Of a stretch of DNA of 64,000 nucleotides, positions 12,442-22,550 are shown piece by piece. Each line of letters starts with the position of its first letter. The stretch's first letter is position 1. This DNA comes from Isoetes taiwanensis (lineage: Eukaryota > Streptophyta > Lycopodiopsida > Isoetales > Isoetaceae). Under the pieces are notes generated by a model. The model did no database searches and was not told the DNA's origin. It worked only from the letters and a program-made list of their open reading frames with translations. The stretch is from the NCBI GenBank assembly GCA_021234155.1, contig JAJEKV010000052.1, forward strand, positions 2,474,254 to 2,538,253, written 5' to 3'. The translations under genes and the position numbers were made by a program.

Positions 12442-12479
12442 CTATGGGTCTAAGTTAGATATTGGGGTACAAAAGCACC
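12442..12479 (+). repeat. Left member of an inverted repeat (pairs with 19928-19966)
   Basis: CTAAGTTAGATATTGGGGTA and its surroundings recur on the opposite strand at 19928-19966, with about 35 of 38 positions alike, including the adjoining CTATGGGT. The two copies enclose about 7.5 kb that holds the transposon core and the FCP1-like relic. Beyond this block the flanks diverge, though a few short words near 12490-12515 recur. Confidence 0.75.
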
Positions 12480-13450
12480 CGTCCCGGACTCTTGCTTTTA
12501 GTGCTTGATCTGTATTGTGCTTGGGGGTGCTTGGAGGCGGGAACACGATGATCCATTTTAACAAATTGCTTCCTGATCGATGACATGGCTGCTCGAAAAT
12601 CAAATTCGGTTCGAAATGATCTGGCCTTGCCTGTTTTGAGATGGCGAGTCTGTTTCTTGAATTCTTTTGTGGCGGGAATGATCATTGACTTGTACCTCTC
12701 TGAACGAAGCTGTTCTTTGTAGATCCACGGTTTCTACCAGACCTTGCAAAAATTCTACGTACATCACGATCCTCAATGGATCAATGGTTTTAATTTGGAT
12801 GAGGAAAAAAGACTCAAAGTTTTCGGAAATTCAAGCCGGAGAGAAGAAGGCAATCAAGGCAAAAAAGAAAAAAAGAGAGAAAGAAAACTTGCACTCGAAA
12901 ATTGAGCGAGGCTGAGTCTGAGAAGGCTTCAAATTGTCAAAAATGGACCGATTATTTCAATGAAATCACAAAGCCTTTGAAAGAAGGGGATAAAGCAATA
13001 GTGGTGCCTGATTTGTGAAGAGAGTGAAGCGAAATTACCATTGGAAGTGGATTTTGTTGATCATGATCAAAGCAAGATCATGAAGAATGTGATTAAAATG
13101 TTCGAGAGACACTCAATGAACAAAAAGAAATTAAGGAAAACGAGATGTATTGCAAGCAAGAAAGTCTACTTTGCAAATGGTATCTTCATCGGCAAAATCC
13201 ATCAACCAATCTGGCTGTCCATACGTCTCCTTCATATATCTAGAAAATGCATTTGTTCTTTTGCAACCCGGAAGAAGAATAATGGCGGACCAAGAATGTG
13301 GTCCGTGGTCAATGTTTTCAAGGAAAAGAGGTGTGATGCATTGGTGACGAGGTTAGGAATTGTGTTTACAAGTTAAGACGAGAAAACACAGTTTCACCAT
13401 ACCGGAAGCATGTGAAAGTTTGTTCTGGCGGATGGCGATAAAATTGATCA

Positions 13451-13735
13451 TCAATACAAGCTGCTTGAAATATCTCGGGTGATTTCCACCTTGGTATGTT
13501 TCTTACATTTGCATATATCTGTTTCTATATAGATCTTCTTTGTTTGCGGTTGCAATTTTACATGAACTTCAAGAAGGAATATAATGACATTAAGATTACC
13601 CGGTAGCACATTTGAATTCTTTGAAGCCATCATTTGTGAGGCGCTTAAATGAAAAAAAAACTTATTCTTTACAATATCACATGCACTTTGAATATGTGAT
13701 GCAAGCACTCAACAAAATCAAAACAATCAAATGGC
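13451..13735. other. Non-coding gap within the transposon relic
   Basis: AT-rich, with GT-rich starts after fragment ends near 13495. It is best read as an intron or degenerate joining sequence. No independent gene is seen. Confidence 0.3.
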
Positions 13736-14229
13736 GTGCATAAAGATTGCAAGCTATTACTTGTCTTTGTTTGTGGTGATGGTAACTTTTGTGCAGCCAA
13801 GAACCATGTTTATAAATCCACTAGTGATTTTTGGAGGCAAATGATGCCCCTAAGGATGAAGATGAAAAGTGGCACAAACATAATTGTCGATGGTGGCATG
13901 CAAGGATTGTGGATTGAAAAGGTACTCTTTTTTTAATGTTAAGATGTTTGAACATTCTATTTTGAGTTGTTAAGATGATTGATGCAACATCTTACAAACA
14001 AATTTACGTGGTATTACAAGCGGGTTGCCAATATGTCAAAGGAGAAGGAGGAGTCGATTACAAAGTGGAGTGGAAACTTGTTTGAAAAGGTAGTGTATTT
14101 GGCATTTGTGCTAAATGATTTTTTTGCTTGTGATTGTTGTGCTTGTCTTTTCGCAAACTTACGGTGATCTTTGTTTTTCAAAAAAGCAATGAGGTTGGTT
14201 ACATGAAGGAGACCACCAAGAAAAAATGG

Positions 14230-15050
14230 CGGGGAAAGAAACCAACAAAGGTAACTAGACTTGCATACAAGAAAGAGAGCACGCCCCAATTCCGGCACAT
14301 GCTTCGAGACAACTGGTACAATTCATCCCACACAATTATGTTTTACTAATTGGCGAGGCAAAGCAATTCGAGGGAAGTGCTTGGATACTTTTCTGAAGGT
14401 GCGGTTGTCTCGGTTATTGATTTTGCTGAAAATTACAGTTTTAAAATTCGGAAAGAGGCACAATCTTGCCACTGGCACACCTGATCGAGCATCAATTTTG
14501 GTTCATATCACATATAGACATGCAACAGGGGATGAGATAGAAGATATGGAAGCTAAGGAAGCGAGAGAAGGGAACTAGAAGGAAAAGCAAAGAAAAGAAA
14601 GAGGAAGACAACTCAATGGATCGTCGTGATGTGGGGAGGAGAATCATAAAGGAAGTACATTTTTTATATTTCGGATGATAGAGATCATAGCGGTGAGTTT
14701 GTACAACATTGCTTGAAAGTTCATGCGGTAACGAGTACAAAATATTTTGTACAACAAACATATTTTTGGAGTGATGGTCAACACCGGTTCAAAGGAGCAA
14801 GACCTTTTTTGGTATTTAGGAAGGAACTATGTCAATAGTGAAGGAATTGAGTATGAATGGAATTTTTTTGCGACTCTCATGGGAAAGGAGAACATGATGG
14901 ACAAGGTGCAATCCTAAAAGGATTTTGGCAAGAGAACAATTGAAGTATGATTCACGGAAATTGGAAGCGTGCCAAAAGGCGTTGTGGATTTCATGAATTG
15001 GTATATGATGAACAACCCACGGACCCAAATATAAGAAGGTAAATTCAATC
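14230..15050 (+). pseudogene. Transposase-like core of the 10.4-15.8 kb relic
   Basis: Plus-strand motifs in order: FIPHNYVLL (about 14320), EGAVVSVIDFAENYSFKI (14395-14450), HITYRH (about 14505), FYISDDRDHSGEFVQHCLK (14660-14720), FWSDGQHRFKGARPF (14765-14810), HGKGEHDGQGAILKGFW (14880-14930) and RCGFHELVYDEQPTDPNIRR (14985-15040). They fall in at least three frames, so several frameshifts are needed. The acidic residues in IDFAE, WSDG and EHDG are plausible metal ligands of a nuclease fold; that is inference. The motif set is a well-known but functionally uncharacterised eukaryotic transposon protein. Confidence 0.7.
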
Positions 15051-15790
15051 GGTACCATTGCATTCTTCTTCATTTGAGGTGACATTTTTACGTTCTATAT
15101 TGCGGGGTTTTGGCATATTGAACTAGAAAATGTAGACAAATCTAAAAAAAGAGGGAATGGAGATCACTTTGTGGGGAGCTCTAAACTTCATTCCATCGAG
15201 GCCATGTGACAAAACAAATCCTGCAAAAAGTTGCCCACAGGTGCCTCTCTTGTTTACGTCCCTTTTGCTTTCATGGAAAATGGGATGATTGCATGAACAA
15301 AGCTTCGATTGGGAGCTTGGTCCCATGAAGCGAAGTTGAAGAAATCTCTGAAAACAATCGACCAACAAAAGCAGTTCAAGATGAGGATGAGGATGAGGAT
15401 GAAGAAAGATGATGAGTGATGAGGCTAATGAATACCTGGGTTACTGTTCTAGAAGTTGGAGATAACTTTCTTTGTAAATCACAGATCGAGGATGATGAAG
15501 GAGTTGACTTTTATGTTCTTAGGTGTGGGAGACTAAAAAATACATTGTTAGATGCATATGAAGACTCATGGGGTTCTGCATTTGGTGTGGGAGAAGTCAT
15601 AGTTTAAGCCACTACTACAAGCGACGCAGTGCACTCAACTTTGAGTTATTAGTGGACAAGCCCGGTTGCTGGTGTGTAATGCAGTCACCTTATTAGACAA
15701 GTGAAATTTGATATGGAGAGTCTTGGCAACAACAAGTTCAAGATGAGTGAAGAGACATGCCAAAAAGTGATGGCATCCCTTTACGTAGGC

Positions 15791-16555
15791 TGCTAACACT
15801 GCGGACCCGTTTTTTACGCTTGAAGAGAAGAAGGAAGCACATCATCCACATGTAAAGTGGCTCATTCTTGCTACATTGTTTCTAACAAACCTATTGTTTC
15901 TAACAAACCTATCAATGGAAGCCAAAATTCTTTGTTGCCGCAAAATTTGTAGTCTGATGACTTGTGCAATGTCTGCTTCTTTCGGTGCTTTAATACATTT
16001 TACTGCTTTGTCTGGCGGCGTGCTAATTGTTTTCAAGAGTTTATGTAAGCGTGCATCCCGCCGGTTTGGTCCTTGGGAAACAAATGGTGGAAACTTTACG
16101 CAAAGTGTTCAATTGGGGAATTTGCTCAAGACAATGCACAAAGTAAATACTCTAAACCCTTTTTACATGCATATGTTCAAAGATTGGCTTCATATCTGAG
16201 GTTTGTTTGTTTTAACCAATTAGGATTTGGACTTCATCTTTGGATCTGAGAGACAAGCATAGGAGAAACCATTACATTCAAATATAAAAGCTGGGACAAC
16301 AATTTTGCAAGTAGAAACTTCTGCCAAGTGCGGGTAAATATTATATTCATTAGATACAAAATTGTTACAATATATGTACAAAAGCTGTACAACTCACTTC
16401 TTTGTCTTTATTCTGATTACATCTGAGGCTAAGTTACATAAATATTGAAAAGAGTCTATAGACTCTTATTCTATACATTGAGAATTCACATTCTTTGCAT
16501 CATTTGAAGTCGGTATCGCAATAAGAGTAGTATCTTGTGTTTTATCTTCTCTTGC
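15791..16555. other. Spacer between two convergent relics
   Basis: A direct repeat TTTCTAACAAACCTAT occurs twice (15887 and 15897 region). No gene is recognised. The open frames here have atypical composition. Confidence 0.35.
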
Positions 16556-16559
16556 GAGG

Positions 16560-17040
16560 GCTCTTCATCTGTTCATTGACAAAATCGATATTATTACTGC
16601 GGGATTGTTATTATTATCTTCATGTACTTTATCTCCCACCTGCATCGGTATGTTTATACTTATATCATCTATCAAGCCTTGTAGCTTAGACATCTCCACG
16701 GCTACCAACTTGTATACATTTCTATTTTCTCCAAAACATGCTCCATGTGAACTTTGTTGCTTATCTGTTTCTATGTTGCTATCATTTTTATTATGAGTTG
16801 ATGCAAAGATAGTTACCTCAATTGCTTCCTCGGGCAACTTCTTCTAGGTTACGTCAAACCAAGTAATTCAAATCAAACAACATACAAAAAAAATGCAACT
16901 AAATGAATTGAAAACAATGACATTACTACAATCACTTCAATAGCATAACAACACAACTAAATGAAATTAAACAACATACCTTAACAATTTCCTTCATTAA
17001 CTGAATGCTTTTGAGAATAGCCACTTTCCACCTCGCTAGC
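16560..17040 (-). pseudogene. Probable C-terminal exons of the FCP1-like relic
   Basis: The minus-strand frames at 16932-17159 (with QKWLHEQYVEDKVQEEDIDI) and 16565-16837 (with NIPMQVGDKVHEDNNNN) are charged and protein-like and lie directly downstream of the FCP1-like domain on the same strand. The first continues the domain's usual last helix and is rich in acidic residues. The link to the domain is positional; I recognise no motif in the second. Confidence 0.35.
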
Positions 17041-17665
17041 TCACTTAGATGGTCGGCCAGAAGCCTAAGTATGTCGATGTCCTCTTCTTGAACTTTATCT
17101 TCAACATACTGCTCGTGCAACCACTTTTGAGGATTCTTGGCATGGAGCCAAGTTTGCAAAATCTGACTAAGAAATTGAAACCTTTGTCATTGATGTCATT
17201 ATCAAATTTTTCAATTATGAAGCAAGTGTCTTGTGGGGACAAGAAAGTCTTGTACAATGAGTCATCAACTAGCACTAGCTCCCCTACATCCTCAAAAGCC
17301 TCATACACTTTTACAATTGGCTTCATAAGCACTGGCTTGTTCGGATTCCCTGGAAAATTGAAAGGCATCACCTCGCACTCTTTCTGACCCCAAATGAACT
17401 TGAACCTTCCTATAAAGGAAGGTGGCACTATAACATTTAGGATTTCTATGATGTTGTGCTTCATCATAGAAGACCATATAATACCTCAAATGCGGCAAAG
17501 CACCCTTCTAAAACTTTCTTGGTCACTGTGCACACCACCACTTTCCCCGCATAATGCTTCTTCATTTCTGTTTGAATTTTAATTCGGTTCTTTTTGGAAT
17601 GTGCTCACCCGAACTCCATTTAAGTCTAGGATGACAAGTTTTTCTTTTCTAAAGGGAGTGCGCAA
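17040..17665 (-). pseudogene. FCP1-like HAD phosphatase domain relic
   Basis: The minus strand reads, in order: KLVILDLNGVRV (about 17610-17645), FEV then IWSSMMKHNI after a frameshift (17445-17500), FKFIWGQKEC (17370-17400), NKPVLMKPI (about 17320-17345) and LVLVDDSLYKTFLSPQDTCFI (17215-17280). This is the order of the NLI-interacting/FCP1 family: the DLNG loop, FEVGIWSS, FxWxQxxC, KPL..K and LIDDSPYK. The family is related to CTD phosphatases. Here the second Asp of the usual DxDx(T/V) loop is Asn, as in many plant FCP1-like proteins, so phosphatase activity is doubtful for the type as well as the copy. One frameshift and a TAA after the first motif break it, unless introns explain them. 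A second copy lies at 30.0-30.6 kb. Confidence 0.75.
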
Positions 17666-17689
17666 CATTCATAAAACAAAAACTCAAAC

Positions 17690-17840
17690 ATCAATAATTC
17701 TCGACATCAATTTAACGATCTTAAATTCAATTCAACAATTCGGGAACATCAACAATTCGGTCTTAAATTTAACATCAACAATTAGACATCAATTTAACGG
17801 ATCTTAACATCAATTACGACATCAATTTAGCGGTTATTTC
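17690..17840. repeat. Short tandem words ACATCAATTTAACG
   Basis: ACATCAATTTAACG-like words and TTCAACAATTCGG-like words repeat several times with variable spacing. They lie between the FCP1-like domain and the acidic exon upstream, so they are probably intronic. Confidence 0.65.
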
Positions 17841-17879
17841 AAAGTTTTCAGGAACTAGACACTGAACCTGGACACTGAC

Positions 17880-18262
17880 CAGTTAACATTTTGTAAATAA
17901 CATTCTGAGGATCACCTTTTGGAGGTTGTGTTGGCATCTTTATAGGGGGCCTACCCTTCTTCTTCTTCTCCACTGCAGGTGCTTGTACTTGTTCTTCTTC
18001 TTCTTCTTCTACATTCTTCCCTTTATCGGCGACCTTTGTTGCAATGTGATCGACACCACCCGCTTCTTAGTCCGGATCTACAACTTCATCAACCACGGAG
18101 CTTTCTCCCTCGGTTCTACTCCCCAACCTCGACTTTATGGTGCTCACAAGCTGCGAAGCGATGCGATTCGAGCTCTTCTTCTTCATCGGTCTTTGTCAAC
18201 CACGTTTTACTCTCTTTTTGGGCTTTTCCTTAGCAATCCCGAATCGAAGGGAAACTAGTTAG
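17880..18262 (-). pseudogene. Acidic/basic low-complexity exon upstream of the FCP1-like domain
   Basis: The minus strand encodes a run of Glu followed by KKKKGRPPIKMPTQPPKG and then QNVIYKML. Upstream is a Lys/Arg-rich segment with one stop (at about 18080). An acidic run next to a basic KGRPP (AT-hook-like) patch is typical of nuclear proteins. Its position suggests it is the N-terminal part of the FCP1-like protein; this is inferred. The GAA/CTT repeat structure makes it prone to length change. Confidence 0.4.
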
Positions 18263-18839
18263 AATAGACATGAAATAAAGTTTACAAAACAAACACATAA
18301 AAACACCAAATGGTTACCTTTTTTTAATGCTTCAAGCTGCTGTTGTAACGGGGGACTTGGTGATGCCACGGCTTTTGTAACGGGTTTTGGTGATGCCACA
18401 TTTGCTAGAGTATAATCGGGGAACTAATGGAGACTCGGCAACAAATTGTGGTGAAGAAGTTGATTTGTTTGTAGGGTGAAGCAAAAGCACTACTAGTGCT
18501 GCTCCAAACCCAACTGGCGATGGCTACCTCAGCTCCATCTTCAGCTCCAACTTCTAAACCAAGTTCCACAAACAAATCCACAGGGAACTTCCTTTAAGCA
18601 CACGAAGCATGCCTTCTTTTCATCTGAAGCATGCAACATGCCAAGTGATAGGCATGTTCACATGGCAACTTCATACTCAAAGTATATTGTGGATTGAATA
18701 CCAATCCACATGCGGCTTATGAGTTCTCCATAAAACACGGCAATGCGCTCTTCATAGTCATGATAGAGATTCACGAAGTGTCTGGTGCATCAAGCGCCTA
18801 GCGACTTCTAAGCAGACCACCTTTCTTGAAGTCGAATTC
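18263..18839 (-). pseudogene. Degenerate coding stretch, minus strand
   Basis: Frames on the minus strand at 18540-18790 read ERIAVFYGELISRMWIGIQS and, after a stop, GMLHASDEKKACFVCLKEVP. The CxxC spacing in the latter may be a vestige of a zinc-binding site, but too few ligands are visible to claim a RING or similar domain. It continues the series of minus-strand exons between 19.2 and 16.5 kb. Confidence 0.3.
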
Positions 18840-18897
18840 TAAATAGGCTTTTAGCCTTTGCTTCTTCTCCCTTTAGTCTCTTTGCTTCAACACTTAC

Positions 18898-19194
18898 CTT
18901 TGGAAGGCAAGCTTCGGTTTGGAGGCGAAGTAAAAACTCTCCACTTATTTTATGCTTCAAATCTGCAATCGGGTCAAATCTTCATCTGTTTTTATCTGCT
19001 TTGTCATTCAAAGCGGATAATTCGTCTGTAGTCTACTCACCTCCTTCTTTGCTATATCAATCATTACTTGCTCCCGTGCTAGGGAGTTGTTGTCAACCTC
19101 AATCTTACTAATAATCTTAGCCAAATCGTTTTGGCGGTTATCTAACTCTGTTTCCAACTTCTTTACTTCCTCATCAATCAAAGAAATATTGAAA
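18898..19194 (-). pseudogene. Coiled-coil exons, minus strand
   Basis: An exon at 19041-19194 has a polypyrimidine tract and AG acceptor before it and a GTGAGTAG donor after it. It encodes a heptad-like segment starting LIDEEVKKLETELDNRQNDL and ending in EQVMIDIAKKE. The next exon runs from about 18987 to 18898, ends before GTAAGT, and reads DPIADLKHKISGEFLLRLQ. The good splice sites and lack of stops in this part suggest a gene that was functional until fairly recently. It may be part of one long gene with the FCP1-like domain. Confidence 0.5.
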
Positions 19195-19927
19195 CTACAA
19201 TTGCAAAAGCAGAAAATTCATTTTGGCTGACCTTTAATTTAAACTTTTAATTCCATCACGAGGTGTTCTTCTACACGAAGGATGTCGGTTTTCATTTTTT
19301 AACATCTTCTTTCTTTACATCCATATCATCCCTTGGTTTTTCGACCAAGCGGTAACTTTTTTGTGACTTGTATGCATCCCAATTTATCTTATGACCCTCA
19401 TGATCTTGCTCTGCCGCGACCACAATGCTCCCAAGCAAATGCCAAAGCAGCGAGTTTCCTCAATTCGTTGTTTGGTAATCTGCCGGGATCTGAGGAACTT
19501 CGACCAAGTCCTCCAATTGTTGCTTCGGATGAGTGCGGAGAAAATAAATTTTTATTTTGCCTTTTTCTTTAAAGGATTGAATGGTTACGTCCATACCTTT
19601 GTTCCAATCTTCTTGATCCGCGGTATCCTGCGACCACCGGTTTACTGGCGAGGAATAATCCCTTCTCGGCCATCGCCAAAAGCGATGGAATTAACCAAAA
19701 GAGCAAGGTATGAAGCAAGCGCCGGAAGGAAAAAATCTCGGAAGCGAGAGGGTACAATTCGAGCGTAAAATAGGGTATAATCTGCGTCTGCCGAGATCAA
19801 TTATCGATTTCGGCGCGAATGATTCACGGGTCGGCAGCCCGGATCATTGTTTCTTGAAATGGTAGCGGAAGCGAGAAGGTCGCGAAGAATAAAGCTGCCC
19901 GGCGTGCTTAATCTGCTTCAACTTGTC
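19195..19927. other. Spacer, no gene recognised
   Basis: Open frames on both strands near 19333-19768 lack recognisable motifs. A microsatellite-free, mixed-composition stretch. Confidence 0.3.
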
Positions 19928-19966
19928 GGCGCTTTTTGTACCCCAATATCTAACTTAGACCCTATG
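19928..19966 (-). repeat. Right member of an inverted repeat (pairs with 12442-12479)
   Basis: TACCCCAATATCTAACTTAG and neighbours are the reverse complement of 12442-12479. A member of the TCTATG palindrome family (CTATGCGGCGCATGGAC) overlaps its right side, as at the left copy, so repeat and palindrome travel together. Confidence 0.75.
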
Positions 19967-20404
19967 CGGCGCATGGACAAAACTAAATCTTTGTTGTGCG
20001 TGCCGCGACAAATTTGATCTTTGCCTTGCCATGCACGCATGGAGTTGCGATGTACTCACTTTCTTTTTATCTTTTAGAAAAAAAGACCGGTACCACCGGG
20101 TTTCTTGACTTTGGTGAAGCAAGCAAAAGATGAAAGAGCCAAGTTGAAAAAGGGTACAAGAGGCCGATCGGTGATTATGCCGGTGCTTTTTGAAATTTTG
20201 ATGAATTTGGCCTGCTTGTCTCTACCAAGTCTACCGAGGGATTGTGTGAAGATAGGCGAGTGTTGAAACACGGTGACTACTCCTTGATCATTGCTAACAT
20301 ACCCTACGGGTTTTAAGTTGCTGACGGTAGAGGCGACGGCGCCTTTTAAGTCTGTGAGTTTGACTCTTTTGTCAAGCGGTGGTAAAAACTAAACACAACA
20401 CCTT

Positions 20405-21000
20405 TGTGGAGGATCGTTGTCTTTCACTCCACCAACCAAGCGGCTTGGTTCAAAACAACAAAGGAACAACTTGCAATCTTTGGATTCGAGGCTGCGATAT
20501 GGTAAGTCTGCATCTCTTTTAAACTTGGTGTCCGTAATTGTCTCTCGACTTCTTTCATTTGTTTCTGGGGTGAAGACCAACATCCGTGGCCATGGTGGGG
20601 TGCTAGACTTATAAGCGTATTTGAGCAGTTCACATCGGTTACCCACGGCACACTAGGCACGGGACCTTACAACACTACAACACCGCGGGGAATGGACTAC
20701 GAAATGTCTTCCACCTCCTGCTGTTACCACGAAGTTGACCGACCAGTTCACGAGTCGCATTGTCAACCCGTACCGAAGCCAGCGGCTAATCAACGAGGCT
20801 TACGGAAATGTTTTCACAACCGAGGTGGGTTGTGGATGCATTTCGAGACTCACACGCGACTATTTCATGTGCTTTGAGGAAGAGTAAGAGGAAGAGGAAG
20901 AGGAAGAGGGAGGAAGAAAGCGGATCGAACAACGGTGAAGAAGCGCCAATGTTTCCGATGATGAACCCCTTAATGATAAGGAGGTCCCCATGACATTTAA
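20405..21000 (+). pseudogene. Unrecognised coding relic with acidic tail
   Basis: A fragment ending at a GTAAGT donor near 20510 reads FHSTNQAAWFKTTKEQLAIF. Farther on, 20720-20880 reads RIVNPYRSQRLINEAYGNVF and then SRLTRDYFMCFEEE, followed by a GAGGAA microsatellite encoding a Glu run with one stop. The pieces are coherent and hydrophilic, with family-like character (NPYR.QRL.NEAYGN), but I cannot name the family. They may belong to the same transposon as the 10.4-15.8 kb relic. Confidence 0.4.
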
Positions 21001-21085
21001 AATTGTGTGTAATGCGATTATAAAGCGAAAAAATAACATTTATTTTTAAATATTGACTTTGAAAAAAATCGCGTTAAAAAGGGGA

Positions 21086-21233
21086 GCATGTCTATGCGGC
21101 GCATAGACATGCCTTTCTTCTTTAAACTACACTTTGGATGAAAAGCCCTTGTATCATTATTTGCACTTAAATGATGACTTTTTTTAAAATGTGGCTTGTT
21201 TAAGCGGGGTGCATGTCTATCTTGTATAGACAT
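21086..21233. repeat. Two palindromes of the TCTATG family
   Basis: 21086-21112 has perfect 12-base arms GCATGTCTATGC/GCATAGACATGC around GGC. 21213-21233 is ATGTCTATCTTGTATAGACAT. The sequence before each (AAAAAGGGGAGCATG and TTTAAGCGGGGTGCATG) is also alike, so a unit of about 123 bp is duplicated. Confidence 0.85.
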
Positions 21234-21599
21234 TCTTATCTATTTTTACATCATATTTTGGCCTTGTATCATTTTTTGCGGTTTCTTTGATGCTTCTAAG
21301 CTGTTCTTAGTATTGTGTTTTTGTGTAATGTCGTCGCCCGAGTCAAGTGCAAAAGCGTTTAAAATACTACCAAAAACAACCTCCTTTTAATTATAAATGT
21401 TGTACTTTGTTTGTTTGTTCTAAAAAATGCACTTTTTTTAAAGTCAAAGGACCGTTTATCTAAATGTTTTCTTAAGATATGCCAAAAGTACCAAATTTTG
21501 GGGTTTTTTGAAAAAGGAATCTTTTTTGGACGCAATCGCACTACAGGTCATTAGTGCGATTGATCCGTCACCTTGTTTTATGTGGTCTGTTTTCTACAT

Positions 21600-22550
21600 T
21601 GAAATCCACATACTATTCAAATATTTGCAGCTATAGTCCTAGAGGTTGGCCTTACCAGGCCAGTGTTCCCATGCAATGCAAGTCTATTGCCATTTTCATG
21701 TCTCTTTTGCCAGTTGTGCCAGGAAGAGGTTGGAATTCCATGTCTAGCCATCCATGCTTTTCGAACATATCCACTTTCCATTCAATAAAAATCTTTTCTT
21801 CTTTCATCTTTCATCCTGAATTGCATAGCCAAATATGGTGTGCATGAAATTCCTCCTGCTATCACACTTATGTTCTTGATATGTAGCTCTTGCTCCCACC
21901 ATCTCATTTATTGTGAACATTCTAACACAAAAGGCCCAACAACATTCACTTTCTCTAACCTTCATCATAGCTTCAGGAGAACAATCATAATCTGGCTTGC
22001 ACCTTTTGCTAGGATAATGTTTGAAAACTGGAAGTGGCCTCTTGCTACACTGTGTGACCATTATTGACAATGATTCTGCATCCATAGGAAACATGTAGTT
22101 TCCCTCCTGTTGAATACTGACCCTAGGCCATGCAACAATAGTTGCAACCTCTAGTTGCTTCACATAAGTAAGGCATTCTTGTTTACCTGACCCCCTTTCC
22201 TTCTAATTGTCATATAAGTTTGAGATTACCACACCTAACCTATCCTCCCCTAATCTTTCATTAATAGAATCAGCTAGAACAATAATCCCTTCTCTTACTA
22301 CCTCTCTGTTGTATTCATGTAGGATGTTGACCTTCGTCTTTTTCCAATCTACTCGAGTATAAAATTTCCTTTCCTGAGGCATCATCCTTTTCTTGGACAT
22401 TATTCTTTCCTTGAGAACCATCATTGGGGGTCTTTTCCATTATTTGAGCATCATCTTTATCATTTGGGGATTTTCCCTTGCCTTGGTCATCATCATTGGG
22501 GGCTTTTTTTTTAGCATGTTGCGTGCCATTGATCTAGAATACATAAAAAC
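21600..22550 (-). pseudogene. Unrecognised gene relic, about 300 codons
   Basis: On the minus strand an acceptor-like TTCTAG near 22530 leads into an Asn/Asp/Lys-rich start (PNDDDQGKGKSPNDKDDA). After a frameshift comes a frame of about 205 codons (22424-21804) broken by a single TAG at 22200: FYTRVDWKKTKVNILHEYN, EGIIVLADSINERLGEDRLG, then VFKHYPSKRCKPDYDCSPEA and MVGARATYQEHKCDSRRN. A second frameshift leads to IFIEWKVDMFEKHGWLDMEF. The cysteine-rich middle (KRCKPDYDC..ECCWAFC) is notable. I do not recognise the family. The composition is clearly that of a real protein. Confidence 0.55.

Larger units (their letters stand above)
10470..15790 (+). pseudogene. Decayed multi-exon transposon protein (SDG / FKGARPF / HGKGEHDG family)
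   Basis: Scattered plus-strand fragments, some ending at GT donors (for example KQEK before GTAAGT at 10672), can be read in one direction across 5.3 kb. A proposed order is: an N-terminal piece at 10.48-10.67 kb; a segment with YMYIVIGGTHTFKAK and then RCHVGVA..HNVNNDY at 11.3-11.55 kb; WTDYFNEITKPLKEGDKA near 12.93 kb; the core at 14.2-15.05 kb; and a C-terminal part with DDCMNKASIGSLVPW and EGVDFYVLRCGR at 15.26-15.6 kb. The core motifs are those of a widespread eukaryotic transposon protein. Frameshifts and stops occur throughout. Palindromes of the TCTATG family lie inside the putative introns. The join of all pieces into one protein is inferred. Confidence 0.55.

Noticed and set aside
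18541-18660. Possible RING or other zinc finger (HASDEKKACFVCLKEVP)
   Set aside because: Only one CxxC pair and no ordered set of further ligands is visible.
20074-20271. Minus-strand open frame of 65 codons
   Set aside because: It has no motif and lies opposite plus-strand fragments. It is too short to support alone.
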